Assembly (NCBI GenBank): GCA_030706635.1 | Contig: JAUZOD010000031.1 | Coordinates: 1 to 46,941, forward strand | DNA: 46,941 bases | Origin: Bacteroidota bacterium | Lineage (GTDB): Bacteria > Bacteroidota > Bacteroidia > Chitinophagales > Chitinophagaceae | Direction: 5' to 3' | Shown: piece after piece, positions 34,663 to 43,305 of the stretch | Layout of the letters: each line of letters begins with the position of its first letter | Numbering within the stretch: the stretch's first letter is position 1 | Notes under the pieces: generated by a model | What the model was told of the DNA's origin: nothing | Databases searched by the model: none | What the model saw: only the letters and a program-made list of their open reading frames with translations | Translations under genes and position numbers: made by a program

Positions 34663-35148
34663 ATGAAAATAACGGCACAGGAAGAATTTGGATTACGCAT
34701 TCTGATCCGCATCGCCGGATGCCAGACCGAGGAAGGTATGAGCATTCCGCAATTGAGTAAAACGGAAGGATTGAGCAGTCATTATGTGGCGAAACTTACG
34801 CGCACTCTCCGGATGGCGGGCTTTATCAATAGTACCCCGGGATATAAAGGCGGATATGTGCTGGCAAAGCCGGCCAGGGAGATTCGCATCCGGGAAGTGC
34901 TGAAGGCTTTAGGCGGTGTGCTGTATGACCAGGACTTCTGCGGTCTCCACGCAGGAGGTCTGAATCTATGCACCAATTCCGTTGACTGTTCCGCACGCTC
35001 TCTCTGGAAAATGATTCAGTTTACGGTTGATCAGTTGCTCGATAAGATCACCCTTCACGATATGGCCAATACGGAAAAGGAATCCACCAGATTCCTGCGA
35101 GAGATCCTGGAGCAAAGGATTGAAGTGCCGGAAGAAAAAACCGTATAA
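34663..35148 (+). CDS. Rrf2 family transcriptional regulator (suf operon)
   Basis: A 161-residue winged-helix regulator of the Rrf2 type (AQEEFGLRILIRIA, LSSHYVAKLTRTLRMAGFI, GYKGGYVLAKP). Cysteines 93, 103 and 109 (DFCGLHAGGLNLCTNSVDC) could bind a cluster; the first spacing is 9 residues, against 6 in the paralogue at 28431, so the sites differ. As the last gene of the suf operon it most likely senses Fe-S sufficiency and represses suf, like IscR or SufR. Its tail carries about 20 extra charged residues. Confidence 0.9.
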   Translation: MKITAQEEFGLRILIRIAGCQTEEGMSIPQLSKTEGLSSHYVAKLTRTLRMAGFINSTPGYKGGYVLAKPAREIRIREVLKALGGVLYDQDFCGLHAGGLNLCTNSVDCSARSLWKMIQFTVDQLLDKITLHDMANTEKESTRFLREILEQRIEVPEEKTV

Positions 35149-35268
35149 TTCCATTCCCCTCTTAAAACTGGCTGATTTTTTTACAGCTGTCATTCCGCAA
35201 TCTTCAGACTTTCGGCACTTCGCTTTATACTATTTATTAGATTTACCACTGCATAACTTTTGCCAGGT

Positions 35269-37083
35269 ATGAAAAAAATAGTCTTGTCAGGGATAATCGC
35301 TCTCCTTTTCTTCTCTATGGCGCAGGCTCAGCAGAAGCACCGCTTTGGCTTTAGTAACGATCAGTTTTTGCTCGATGGCAAACCCTACCGCATCATCAGC
35401 GGAGAAATTCATCCGGCCCGCGTACCCGCAGAATATTGGAGACAGCGGATCAAAATGGCAAAAGCCATGGGCTGTAATACGATTGCCGCATATATTTTCT
35501 GGAATTATCATGAAACGGAGCCTGGCCGGTTTGATTTTCAAACCGGGAATAAAAATATCAGCCGGTTTTTACAGATTTGTAAAGAAGAGAACATGTGGGT
35601 CATCATGCGCCCGGGGCCCTATGTGTGTGCGGAATGGGATTTCGGTGGCATCCCGCCCTATCTGCTAAAGATACCCGATATCAAGTTGCGCTGTATGGAT
35701 CCCCGTTATATGCAGGCGGTGACAAGATATTTTCAACATTTCTCCCGTGTGATAAAGCCCTTCATGCTGGTTAACGGCGGCACCATTTTAATGGTGCAGG
35801 TGGAAAATGAGTACGGCAGCTATGGTAATGACCGGGAATACATGAAGACCCTGAGAAGTTTATGGATTAGAAATGGAATCAACGGGCCTTTTTACACTTC
35901 AGATGGAGCCACTGCCTATATGCTTGAAGCGGGTACCCTGGATAGCGCGGCCATCGGGTTAGACAGTGGCGTATCTCCGGATGATTTTGAGGCTGCTGCC
36001 AAACAAAATCCGCATGTTCCTGCTTTCAGTGGAGAAACCTATCCCGGCTGGTTAACCCATTGGGGTGAAGCATGGCAGAGACCGGATACTAATAATCTGA
36101 AAAGGGAAATTAAATTTCTACTTGAAAATAACAAGTCATTCAATCTCTATGTTATTCACGGGGGCACCAACTTTGGATTTACCGCTGGAGCCAATGCCTT
36201 TTCGCCGACACAATATCAGCCAGACGTCACCAGTTATGATTATGACGCGCCCATCAATGAACAGGGACGGGCCACACCGAAATACTATATGCTGCGCAAT
36301 TTAATTCAGCAGTATGTGTCCCATCCCCTGCCGGAAATTCCGGCTCCGGTTAAAACCATCGAGATTCCTCCCATTGAAATGAAACGGACATTGAGCTTAT
36401 GGAATTATGTAAAGCCCTCTTTGCATTCTGCCCAGCCCAAACCTATGGAGGATTTCGGACAGAATCAGGGCGTGATTGTTTACAGTACCCGGCTCATCGG
36501 CCACAAGAGCGGTGTTTTAAAAATCTGGGAACCTCATGATTACGCGCTGGTCTTTTTAAATGGTGAATTTATTGACACGGTTTACCGCGATGGCGGTAAG
36601 TGGGAAGTGAAACTTCCCAAGACCAGTGAAAAAAACCCGTTTTTAGAAATCGTGGTGGAAGGCATGGGGCATATCAATTTTGCCCAGTTTATGATTGACA
36701 GAAAAGGCATTACCGACCGGGTTACCCTGAATGGAATGACCCTCATGAATTGGAATATGGCTTTATTGCCCCTCGATGAGCATTTTATTAAAACGGCCAA
36801 GCCAGACTTATCTATTCATTCGAAACCAGACAAACCCTGTAATTTTTTTGAAGCCGAATTCAATCTTACCGAAACAGGCGATACCTATTTTGATGTGAGC
36901 CAGTTTTCCAAAGGAATACTGTATGTGAATGGTCATAATCTTGGAAGATACTGGAACAAAGGACCCCAGGAAAGACTGTATTGTCCTGCATCCTGGTTAA
37001 AGAAAGGAACAAATCAAATCCTGCTTTTCGATTTTCGCCAGTTGGAAAATGCAGTCATTTCCGGAAAGCAGTCTTTGTATTAG
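35269..37083 (+). CDS. secreted beta-galactosidase, glycoside hydrolase family 35
   Basis: A 604-residue exported GH35 enzyme. Signal peptide about 1-20 (IVLSGIIALLFFSMAQA). Catalytic barrel motifs: SGEIHPARVPAEYW, FWNYHETEPG, RPGPYVCAEWDFGG, the acid/base in VQVENEYGSYG (E181) and the nucleophile in SGETYPGWLTHWGE (E257). C-terminal jelly-roll domains follow, ending with ILYVNGHNLGRYWNKGPQERLYCP. It removes terminal beta-galactose from glycans. ATG 35269 is used, since an upstream TTG adds nothing to the signal peptide. It heads a run with a sulfatase (49 bp later) and an SGNH esterase. Confidence 0.95.
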   Translation: MKKIVLSGIIALLFFSMAQAQQKHRFGFSNDQFLLDGKPYRIISGEIHPARVPAEYWRQRIKMAKAMGCNTIAAYIFWNYHETEPGRFDFQTGNKNISRFLQICKEENMWVIMRPGPYVCAEWDFGGIPPYLLKIPDIKLRCMDPRYMQAVTRYFQHFSRVIKPFMLVNGGTILMVQVENEYGSYGNDREYMKTLRSLWIRNGINGPFYTSDGATAYMLEAGTLDSAAIGLDSGVSPDDFEAAAKQNPHVPAFSGETYPGWLTHWGEAWQRPDTNNLKREIKFLLENNKSFNLYVIHGGTNFGFTAGANAFSPTQYQPDVTSYDYDAPINEQGRATPKYYMLRNLIQQYVSHPLPEIPAPVKTIEIPPIEMKRTLSLWNYVKPSLHSAQPKPMEDFGQNQGVIVYSTRLIGHKSGVLKIWEPHDYALVFLNGEFIDTVYRDGGKWEVKLPKTSEKNPFLEIVVEGMGHINFAQFMIDRKGITDRVTLNGMTLMNWNMALLPLDEHFIKTAKPDLSIHSKPDKPCNFFEAEFNLTETGDTYFDVSQFSKGILYVNGHNLGRYWNKGPQERLYCPASWLKKGTNQILLFDFRQLENAVISGKQSLY

Positions 37084-37132
37084 CAGTAAAAACGGGTATG
37101 ATAAATGAATTGATAAAAAGGATCTATTTTTA

Positions 37133-38551
37133 ATGATGAATCGGATAAGCATTCTCTCTCCGGCATTAGGCTGCATCTTTTCTGTATATATTTTAAATGC
37201 TTCTGCCCAGCAAAAGCCCAACGTAATATTTATTCTGGCCGATGACATGGGTTATGGAGATTTGGGTTGCTATGGACAAAAACTAATAAGAACACCAAAT
37301 ATAGATCTGCTGGCATCGGGCGGAATCCGGTTCACCCGGTTCTACGCCGGCACATCAGTTTGTGCACCGTCCCGGTCGTCTCTTTTGACCGGCCAGCATA
37401 CGGGTCACACAGCAATCCGCGGAAACTACGAAATTCAGCCGGAAGGGCAGTTGCCTCTCCCCGACTCAACCTATACCATGGCGAAAATGTTTAAAGAGGC
37501 CCGATATATCACCGGTTGCTTTGGTAAATGGGGGCTCGGTTTTGTTGGTTCTTCCGGAGACCCCGTTAAACAGGGGTTCGATCAGTTTTTCGGATATAAC
37601 TGTCAACGTCAGGCACACAATTATTTCCCCGATCACTTATGGGATAACGATGAGCGGGTGAACCTGGCGAATACGAATGCAAGTCAAAAGGAATATGCAC
37701 CGGAACTGATACAGAAGAAAATACTGGCATTTATTGAAAATAATAAGGCAAAACCATTTTTTCTCTTTCTCACTTATACCCTGCCGCATGCCGGCCTGCA
37801 ATTGCCGGCAGGCGATAAATTATTGGAAGCGTATAAACAGCAGTTTGAAGAAAAGCCACGGTCCGTTAAACTGCCATGGGATGGAAATGGCTATCAGCCC
37901 CAGGAATATCCGCATGCTGCCTATGCGGCCATGGTTACAAAATTGGATCATTATGTTGGGGAGATAAAGAATGAGTTGAAAACCCTGGGCATTGAAAATA
38001 ATACCCTGATTATTTTCACAAGCGACAACGGACCACACAGGGAAGGTGGCAACGATCCTGAATTTTTCAAGAGCAGCGGCGGTTTGCGGGGAATAAAAAG
38101 AGATTTGTACGAGGGCGGAATCAGGGAGCCCATGATTGCCTACTGGCCTGCTGTCATCAAAAAGAAAAAAGATGACGAACAGATGGGCGCCTTTTGGGAC
38201 TTCTTCCCAACATTTGCTGAAATGGCAGGTCAACCAATACCCTCATCTTCGGATGGCATTTCCCTTTTGCCAACACTGAGATCTAAGGGAAAACAAAAGC
38301 AGCATGATTATCTGTATTGGGAATTTCATGAGGATGGTGGAAGCCAGGCGGTGAGGATGGGCAACTGGAAAGCCGTGCGGCTTGGGGTTATGCAGGATCC
38401 GGATAGTCCGATCCTGTTATTTAACCTCAGCAAAGACCAGCAGGAGCAAGATAATGTTGCGGCAGAAAACCGCGAAGTTGTGCTGAAAGCAAAACTGATC
38501 ATGAAAAAAGCACATGTCGAAAACAAAAATTTTCCATTTATAAAAGAATGA
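37133..38551 (+). CDS. secreted sulfatase, Cys-type (S1 family)
   Basis: A 472-residue exported sulfatase. Signal peptide about 1-25 (ending NASAQ). Metal site: FILADDMGYGD (D37, D38). C77 in VCAPSRSSLLTG is the CxPSR motif, which must be converted to formylglycine by a maturase not seen in this window. FTSDNGPHREGG and GKWGLGF are further active-site segments. It resembles arylsulfatase-A-like enzymes acting on sulfated glycans. With the preceding GH35 and the following SGNH protein (7 bp away) it suggests stepwise removal of sulfate, galactose and acyl groups. Confidence 0.95.
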   Translation: MMNRISILSPALGCIFSVYILNASAQQKPNVIFILADDMGYGDLGCYGQKLIRTPNIDLLASGGIRFTRFYAGTSVCAPSRSSLLTGQHTGHTAIRGNYEIQPEGQLPLPDSTYTMAKMFKEARYITGCFGKWGLGFVGSSGDPVKQGFDQFFGYNCQRQAHNYFPDHLWDNDERVNLANTNASQKEYAPELIQKKILAFIENNKAKPFFLFLTYTLPHAGLQLPAGDKLLEAYKQQFEEKPRSVKLPWDGNGYQPQEYPHAAYAAMVTKLDHYVGEIKNELKTLGIENNTLIIFTSDNGPHREGGNDPEFFKSSGGLRGIKRDLYEGGIREPMIAYWPAVIKKKKDDEQMGAFWDFFPTFAEMAGQPIPSSSDGISLLPTLRSKGKQKQHDYLYWEFHEDGGSQAVRMGNWKAVRLGVMQDPDSPILLFNLSKDQQEQDNVAAENREVVLKAKLIMKKAHVENKNFPFIKE

Positions 38552-38558
38552 ACGGCTC

Positions 38559-40334
38559 ATGAAAAAAAATATACGATTTGTTGCTTCTGTTCTTGCTCTT
38601 TTCTTATTTCAAACCGGATTTACCCAGACTCCCGATGGATATAAGTCATGGAATCCGGCAACAGACAGCCTATCTGTTTTGGAAGGGCAGGCATGGCCCC
38701 ACGAAGGGAAGAGTTTTTACGACCGTTTGCCTGCAAAGGCCGAGCCTTCGGTGCGCCATGCAGTCTGGGAGCTGTCGAGAAATTCAGCAGGTCTTAAGCT
38801 CAGGTTTATTACCGATGCCGATGAAATTATTGTCAAATACAAAGTAACCGGAAGTCTGCAAATGCCACACATGCCCGCGACTGGCGTGAGCGGCGTGGAT
38901 CTATACATAAAAACCATTGATGGCAAATGGCTATGGGGTGCGGGTAAGTATTCGTTTGGAGATACCATTGTGTACCGCTTTAAGGACCTGATCGCGAATG
39001 ATCAGCATGTCAGCAATCGCGAGTATTCATTATACCTGCCGTTGTATAATTCCGTGAGCTGGATGGAGATAACCGTTCCCGAAAAAAGCCTGTTTAAACC
39101 GTTGCCTGCACGAAGAGACAAGCCTGTGCTGATTTACGGAACATCCATTGCCCAGGGCGGATGTGCGAGTCGCCCGGGTCTTGCATGGACGGCTTTACTC
39201 GAAAGGAAACTGGACCGGCCGTTGATAAATTTAAGTTTTTCAGGGAACGGCCGGCTGGACCAGGAAGTGCTTGACCTTATCGCTGAAGTTGATGCGAAAA
39301 TATACGTACTGGATTGTTTGCCCAATATGGTCGCTCCGGCTTTTACAACTGCGGAATTGAAGAAACGGGTCGTTCATGCCATTCAGCTGCTTCAGACTAA
39401 ACGACCCGGTATTCCCATTTTATTAACTGATCACGCCGGCTATACGAATGAAGCCAGCAGTACTGTACGCCAAAAACAATATCAGAACGCAAACACGGCA
39501 TTGCATGAAGTATTTGACTCGCTGGTCAGCACAGGTTATAAAAATATTTACCGGCTCACTAAGGAGGAGATCGGCCTGGATATAGAAAGCACGGTAGATG
39601 GGATTCATCCGAACGATATCGGCATGATGCAGTATGCGGTTGCTTATGCTAAAAAAATCGGGAGCATATTGAACGAACCCGCGGGGAGTATATCAACAAC
39701 CATCCCGATAACCCAACGACGGGATGCTGCTACCTATGACTGGGAGACAAGACACAACGAGGTACTGGCTTTTAACCAGGATCATTCTCCCGCGCTCGTT
39801 TTCATCGGAAATTCCATTACCCATTATTGGGGTGGACTTCCCTTGGCGCAACGGATCTGGGGCGCCGGATCGTGGAAAAAATATTTCGAGCCACGGAATG
39901 CGGAGAATTTGGGCTATGGCTGGGACCGGATTGAAAATGTATTGTGGAGGATATACCACGGTGAGCTGGATGGTATCCACCCAAAACAAATCGTCATGAT
40001 GATCGGAACGAATAACCTGGAACTGAACAGCGATAAAGAAATAATTGAAGGATTAAGGTTTTTAATGCAGGCCATACAGGAAAAACAGCCTGCATCCCAA
40101 ATTCTGCTGCTGGGTATTCTACCCAGAAGAAATATGGAGAAAAGAGTTTCCGCACTAAATACGCAAATCGCCGCAATAAAGTTTAATGCGAAGGTTCATT
40201 ATGCTGATGCGGGCAGGCTATTTCTTAAGCCCGATAAAAAAATTGACGAGTCTTTGTTTTCAGATGGTTTACATCCCAATGAGGCGGGCTACGAGCGGTT
40301 TGGCAAATTCATCGTTTCTCATTTGACACCCTGA
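38559..40334 (+). CDS. secreted tandem SGNH/GDSL hydrolase
   Basis: A 591-residue exported protein (signal peptide about 1-22) with an N-terminal beta domain (about 25-190) and two SGNH modules. Module 1 (about 195-370): IYGTSIAQGG with Ser, NLSFSGNGRLDQEV with Gly/Asn and DGIHPNDIGM with the Asp-His pair. Module 2 (about 405-590): FIGNSITHYWGG with Ser, MMIGTNNLE and SDGLHPNEAGY. Both appear catalytically complete, which is unusual for fused copies. SGNH enzymes near glycosidases are mostly carbohydrate or sialate O-acetylesterases. It is 7 bp after the sulfatase. Confidence 0.9.
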   Translation: MKKNIRFVASVLALFLFQTGFTQTPDGYKSWNPATDSLSVLEGQAWPHEGKSFYDRLPAKAEPSVRHAVWELSRNSAGLKLRFITDADEIIVKYKVTGSLQMPHMPATGVSGVDLYIKTIDGKWLWGAGKYSFGDTIVYRFKDLIANDQHVSNREYSLYLPLYNSVSWMEITVPEKSLFKPLPARRDKPVLIYGTSIAQGGCASRPGLAWTALLERKLDRPLINLSFSGNGRLDQEVLDLIAEVDAKIYVLDCLPNMVAPAFTTAELKKRVVHAIQLLQTKRPGIPILLTDHAGYTNEASSTVRQKQYQNANTALHEVFDSLVSTGYKNIYRLTKEEIGLDIESTVDGIHPNDIGMMQYAVAYAKKIGSILNEPAGSISTTIPITQRRDAATYDWETRHNEVLAFNQDHSPALVFIGNSITHYWGGLPLAQRIWGAGSWKKYFEPRNAENLGYGWDRIENVLWRIYHGELDGIHPKQIVMMIGTNNLELNSDKEIIEGLRFLMQAIQEKQPASQILLLGILPRRNMEKRVSALNTQIAAIKFNAKVHYADAGRLFLKPDKKIDESLFSDGLHPNEAGYERFGKFIVSHLTP

Positions 40335-40358
40335 ACTTGTTCATCGTCCATCCGGATG

Positions 40359-40985
40359 CTAAAATAAATGCGCTGGAATTGGAATATTCAGGCTTAGCGC
40401 GTCCGGCACGGCCGGCATTCTTCTGTGCTTCAGCGGAATGATTCCCGACCAGATGGGCAGACCCAGATCTTCTTCTTCATCAACGGGCATCCCGGTACGG
40501 ATTTTTGCTGAAGCCTCGTCTATGCGGAATGAAAGGGCTGTTGTTTTCATCACCTCCCGTTCCTGAATGGGCCTGAGATAATGCCAGCTATCGGGCACAA
40601 TCTTATGCGTGAGCCATTCAAAAACATTCGTTTTTTCATTCGGGTCTTCAACTTTTTCCGCTTTCGAAAACAGAATGACCGAACGATAATTCACGGAATG
40701 GTGAAAAGCTGATTTGGCGACTACGATGGCATCCAGAAGAGTAACCGAAATGCAAACTGGAATACCTTTTTCAATTTCTCTTATAAAATGACTTCCAACG
40801 GAACCGTGGATGTAAATTTTCTTTTCATGCCGCACGAAAGCAGTGGGGATCGTGAATGGCTTGTTTCCATCTGCATAAGCTATTGTGCAGAACAGGGCTT
40901 CGTCCAATATCGGATAAATGGTTTCGCTGTCAAACCGTGCGCGTTTGGCCAGGCGGCTGGGAACTAACGGAGAATTATTTGCCAT
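40359..40985 (-). CDS. pyridoxamine 5'-phosphate oxidase-like FMN-binding split-barrel protein
   Basis: A 208-residue protein of the PNPOx-like split-barrel family: KRARFDSETIYPILDEALFCTIAY at the start, IPTAFVRHEKKIYIHGSVGSHFI for FMN contacts, FHHSVNYRSVILFSKAEKV, and EDLGLPIWSGIIPL at the end. Members reduce or bind flavin and often act on pyridoxal-type compounds. It is transcribed away from a MocR/PdxR regulator that shares its 81-bp control region, a common pairing in which the regulator controls this gene. Its own substrate is unproven. Confidence 0.87.
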   Translation of the reverse strand: MANNSPLVPSRLAKRARFDSETIYPILDEALFCTIAYADGNKPFTIPTAFVRHEKKIYIHGSVGSHFIREIEKGIPVCISVTLLDAIVVAKSAFHHSVNYRSVILFSKAEKVEDPNEKTNVFEWLTHKIVPDSWHYLRPIQEREVMKTTALSFRIDEASAKIRTGMPVDEEEDLGLPIWSGIIPLKHRRMPAVPDALSLNIPIPAHLF

Positions 40986-41014
40986 GCCTTATGTTTCTGC
41001 AAAATTCTACCTTT

Positions 41015-41062
41015 ATTGGATCACCGTGGTGGTCCAATTTGAATAAAACAGGTAGTCCAATT
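41015..41062. promoter_or_regulatory. MocR-type operator: inverted plus direct repeats
   Basis: ATTGGATCACC (41015-41025) and GGTGGTCCAAT (41028-41038) form a 10/11 inverted repeat with a 2-bp spacer. GGTGGTCCAATT (41028-41039) recurs as GGTAGTCCAATT (41051-41062), a direct repeat exactly 23 bp apart. Direct plus inverted half-sites between a MocR gene and its divergent target is the known PdxR/GabR style. The second repeat ends 5 bp before the regulator ATG, so autorepression is likely. Confidence 0.75.
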
Positions 41063-41066
41063 AATT

Positions 41067-42551
41067 ATGAACCCCTTCTTATCCCTTCTTTCCATAAACA
41101 AAAAAGGTAGGCAGCCGCTGTATTTACAGATTGCCGGTCAGCTCACGGACCTGATCCGGAACGGTAGTTTGCCTGCCGGTCAGCGGCTGATGAGTACAAG
41201 GCAGGCGGCGGATCTGCTGAGCTTGCACCGGAGAACGATCGTAAGGGCCTATGAAGAATTACTGGCGCAGGGCTGGCTCGATAGCCAGATGGGCAGCGGA
41301 ACGTTCGTTGCCCGTCAATTGCCGGAGATTCATCCGCAAAAACTTTTAAAGCGCAGAGAAATTACCAGGCCGGCCACAACAGCAGGCTTTAGCTTTGATT
41401 CCCTTCCCCACCTGAACAGGGAATTGCCGTATTACACATCCAGATACCATCTCGATGAAGGTTTTCCGGATTCGAGGCTGGCGCCGCTGGAGGAGCTTTC
41501 ACGCGCTTACAAAAGCCAGATGCTCACGGGAAATCCGTATGTCCGTTTGGGTTATGCAGATCCCATGGGCTCATCCTGGCTGCGGGAGGAACTGTCTTCC
41601 TATCTCAATGAAACCCGGGGATTAAAAACAAATACAGAAAATATACTCATTACCCGTGGAGTGATTATGGGCATTTACCTGGTCAGTACCGCCCTGCTGA
41701 ATCGTGGAGATCTGGTGGTGGTTGCGGAAAAAGGTTATCAGGGCGCAAACAATAATTTTTTACAGGCCGGGGCGAAGTTGATAAAAATACCTGTAGATGA
41801 GAACGGCATGCAGGTTGAACTGCTTGAGCCTTTGTGCGTGAAGAAAAAAATAAGACTGGTTTATATTACATCTCACCATCATTATCCGACCACCGTCCCC
41901 CTTCGTGTCGAGCGCCGGATCCGTTTGTTGCAACTGGCCGAAAAGTATGGCTTTATCATTTTTGAAGATGATTACGACTACGATTTTCATTACCTCAGTA
42001 AACCCTTGCTGCCACTGGCCGGTTCTGATACTTCCGGTATGGTATTGTATTGCGGTTCTTTTACAAAAACCATTTCCCCGGCCTTCCGGGTTGGCTATCT
42101 GACCGGTTCCGAAAATGTTATTCGTCACCTCAGTCAATTGAGGCGCATCATTGATCGCCAGGGTGACAGTCTGTTGGAAAATGCTATGGCTGATTTGCTG
42201 CAGCAGGGAGTTGTTCAAAGACATCTGAGAAAATCTTTGCGTTTATACAAAGCCAGAAGGGATATTTTTTGTGACTTGCTGAAAGTACATCTTGGCAAAC
42301 AACTCGAATTCCAGATTCCCGATGGCGGCATGGCCGTATGGACGAATTTTGATTCCGGCATTGATCTGACAGCGCTTTCAAAGAAAGCATTGCAACAGGA
42401 TCTTTATTTTTCTGACGGCCGGAACCATCATCCTGATTGGTCAGCTTCCCATGCCACCCGGCTGGGCTTTGCCTCATCAACGCCGGAGGAACTGGAGCGC
42501 TGCGTTGAAATTCTTACCGGTCTGATGCCTAAATCAAGGAAGCAGAAATAA
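41067..42551 (+). CDS. MocR/PdxR family PLP-dependent transcriptional regulator
   Basis: A 494-residue fusion. Residues about 10-80 are a GntR winged helix (PLYLQIAGQLTDLIRNGSL, GQRLMSTRQAADLLSLHRRTI). Residues about 125-485 are a type I aminotransferase domain, with FEDDYDYDFHY, CGSFTKTISPAFRVGYL (PLP Lys in SFTK) and RLGFASSTPEELE at the end. MocR proteins sense PLP or amino compounds through bound PLP and both activate and repress. It is divergent from the PNPOx-like gene, so vitamin B6 or amine sensing is the likely role. It ends at a hairpin shared with the convergent beta-barrel gene. Confidence 0.93.
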   Translation: MNPFLSLLSINKKGRQPLYLQIAGQLTDLIRNGSLPAGQRLMSTRQAADLLSLHRRTIVRAYEELLAQGWLDSQMGSGTFVARQLPEIHPQKLLKRREITRPATTAGFSFDSLPHLNRELPYYTSRYHLDEGFPDSRLAPLEELSRAYKSQMLTGNPYVRLGYADPMGSSWLREELSSYLNETRGLKTNTENILITRGVIMGIYLVSTALLNRGDLVVVAEKGYQGANNNFLQAGAKLIKIPVDENGMQVELLEPLCVKKKIRLVYITSHHHYPTTVPLRVERRIRLLQLAEKYGFIIFEDDYDYDFHYLSKPLLPLAGSDTSGMVLYCGSFTKTISPAFRVGYLTGSENVIRHLSQLRRIIDRQGDSLLENAMADLLQQGVVQRHLRKSLRLYKARRDIFCDLLKVHLGKQLEFQIPDGGMAVWTNFDSGIDLTALSKKALQQDLYFSDGRNHHPDWSASHATRLGFASSTPEELERCVEILTGLMPKSRKQK

Positions 42552-42557
42552 AACAGA

Positions 42558-42589
42558 AAAAGGACTGCCCGGTCAGCAGCAGCCCTTTT
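42558..42589. terminator. bidirectional hairpin terminator
   Basis: AAAAGGACTGC and GCAGCCCTTTT form an 11-bp stem with one mismatch around a 10-nt loop. The stem ends in T on the + strand and in T-rich sequence on the - strand. It lies between the stops of the MocR gene and the convergent beta-barrel gene. Confidence 0.75.
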
Positions 42590-42595
42590 AAAAAT

Positions 42596-43270
42596 TCAGA
42601 ATCCGAATCCCACATAAATAGAAATCCCGGCATTCTTTGAATTTCGGGTCAGGTCACCGGAAAGGCTTCCTGATTTTCCGATATTCGCCAATCCATAATT
42701 GTAGCGCGCACCCATGGTAAAGTTTTCAACATCAATACCGAATCCACCGGTCAGCCCATAATCAAAACGTTGAAAATTATCCGCATTCAGGTCAGTTGCC
42801 CCATGGATATTTCCATTATTATCCACATTTTTTATATCGGCTGAAACCAGGTATGCGGCGTATCCGCCGGCCTGAAGATTGAAATTCTTTGCCAGGTTAA
42901 TCACAGCCAGCACGGGCAGCTCAATATAGCCGAGATTAAAGCGGTATTCCCCGCTACCCTGAACAAAATTGCTGTACGAATCCTTCGCCCCTTTCAAGCT
43001 ATATAGCAGCTCGGGCTGAACGGAAAAGCCTCTGGTAACAGGCAGTTTGGCAAATAGGCCTGCATTAAAACCAGCTTTCATGTGCTCGTCAGTTGCATTA
43101 TCCACATATAAGTTGGTCAGGTTAAGGCCGCCCTTAATCCCGAATTTCGGCCTGAGCCCGTTTTCCATGGACGTTTGTTGTTCCTGCGCGGAAACGCATA
43201 AGGATGTTAAAAAGATCGTTACGATAAAAAGAAGCGCTAATCTCAATATCCTGACTGTCTGCATTTTCAT
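42596..43270 (-). CDS. outer-membrane beta-barrel protein, PorT-like family, 224 aa
   Basis: A signal peptide of about 29 residues (ending LCVSAQEQ) is followed by an eight-to-ten-strand barrel: KFGIKGGLNLTNLYVDN near the start, FNAGLFAKLPVTRGFSVQPELLYSLKGA, YIELPVLAVINLA, and a C-terminal strand ending YVGFGF, with terminal Phe. This is the PF13568-like outer-membrane beta-barrel family, numerous in Bacteroidota. Specific function is unknown. It has its own promoter region (36 bp to the convergent-side neighbour is too short for another gene). Confidence 0.87.
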   Translation of the reverse strand: MKMQTVRILRLALLFIVTIFLTSLCVSAQEQQTSMENGLRPKFGIKGGLNLTNLYVDNATDEHMKAGFNAGLFAKLPVTRGFSVQPELLYSLKGAKDSYSNFVQGSGEYRFNLGYIELPVLAVINLAKNFNLQAGGYAAYLVSADIKNVDNNGNIHGATDLNADNFQRFDYGLTGGFGIDVENFTMGARYNYGLANIGKSGSLSGDLTRNSKNAGISIYVGFGF

Positions 43271-43305
43271 AACGTATGAATTTAGTTGCTATACTAAATC
43301 AATAG

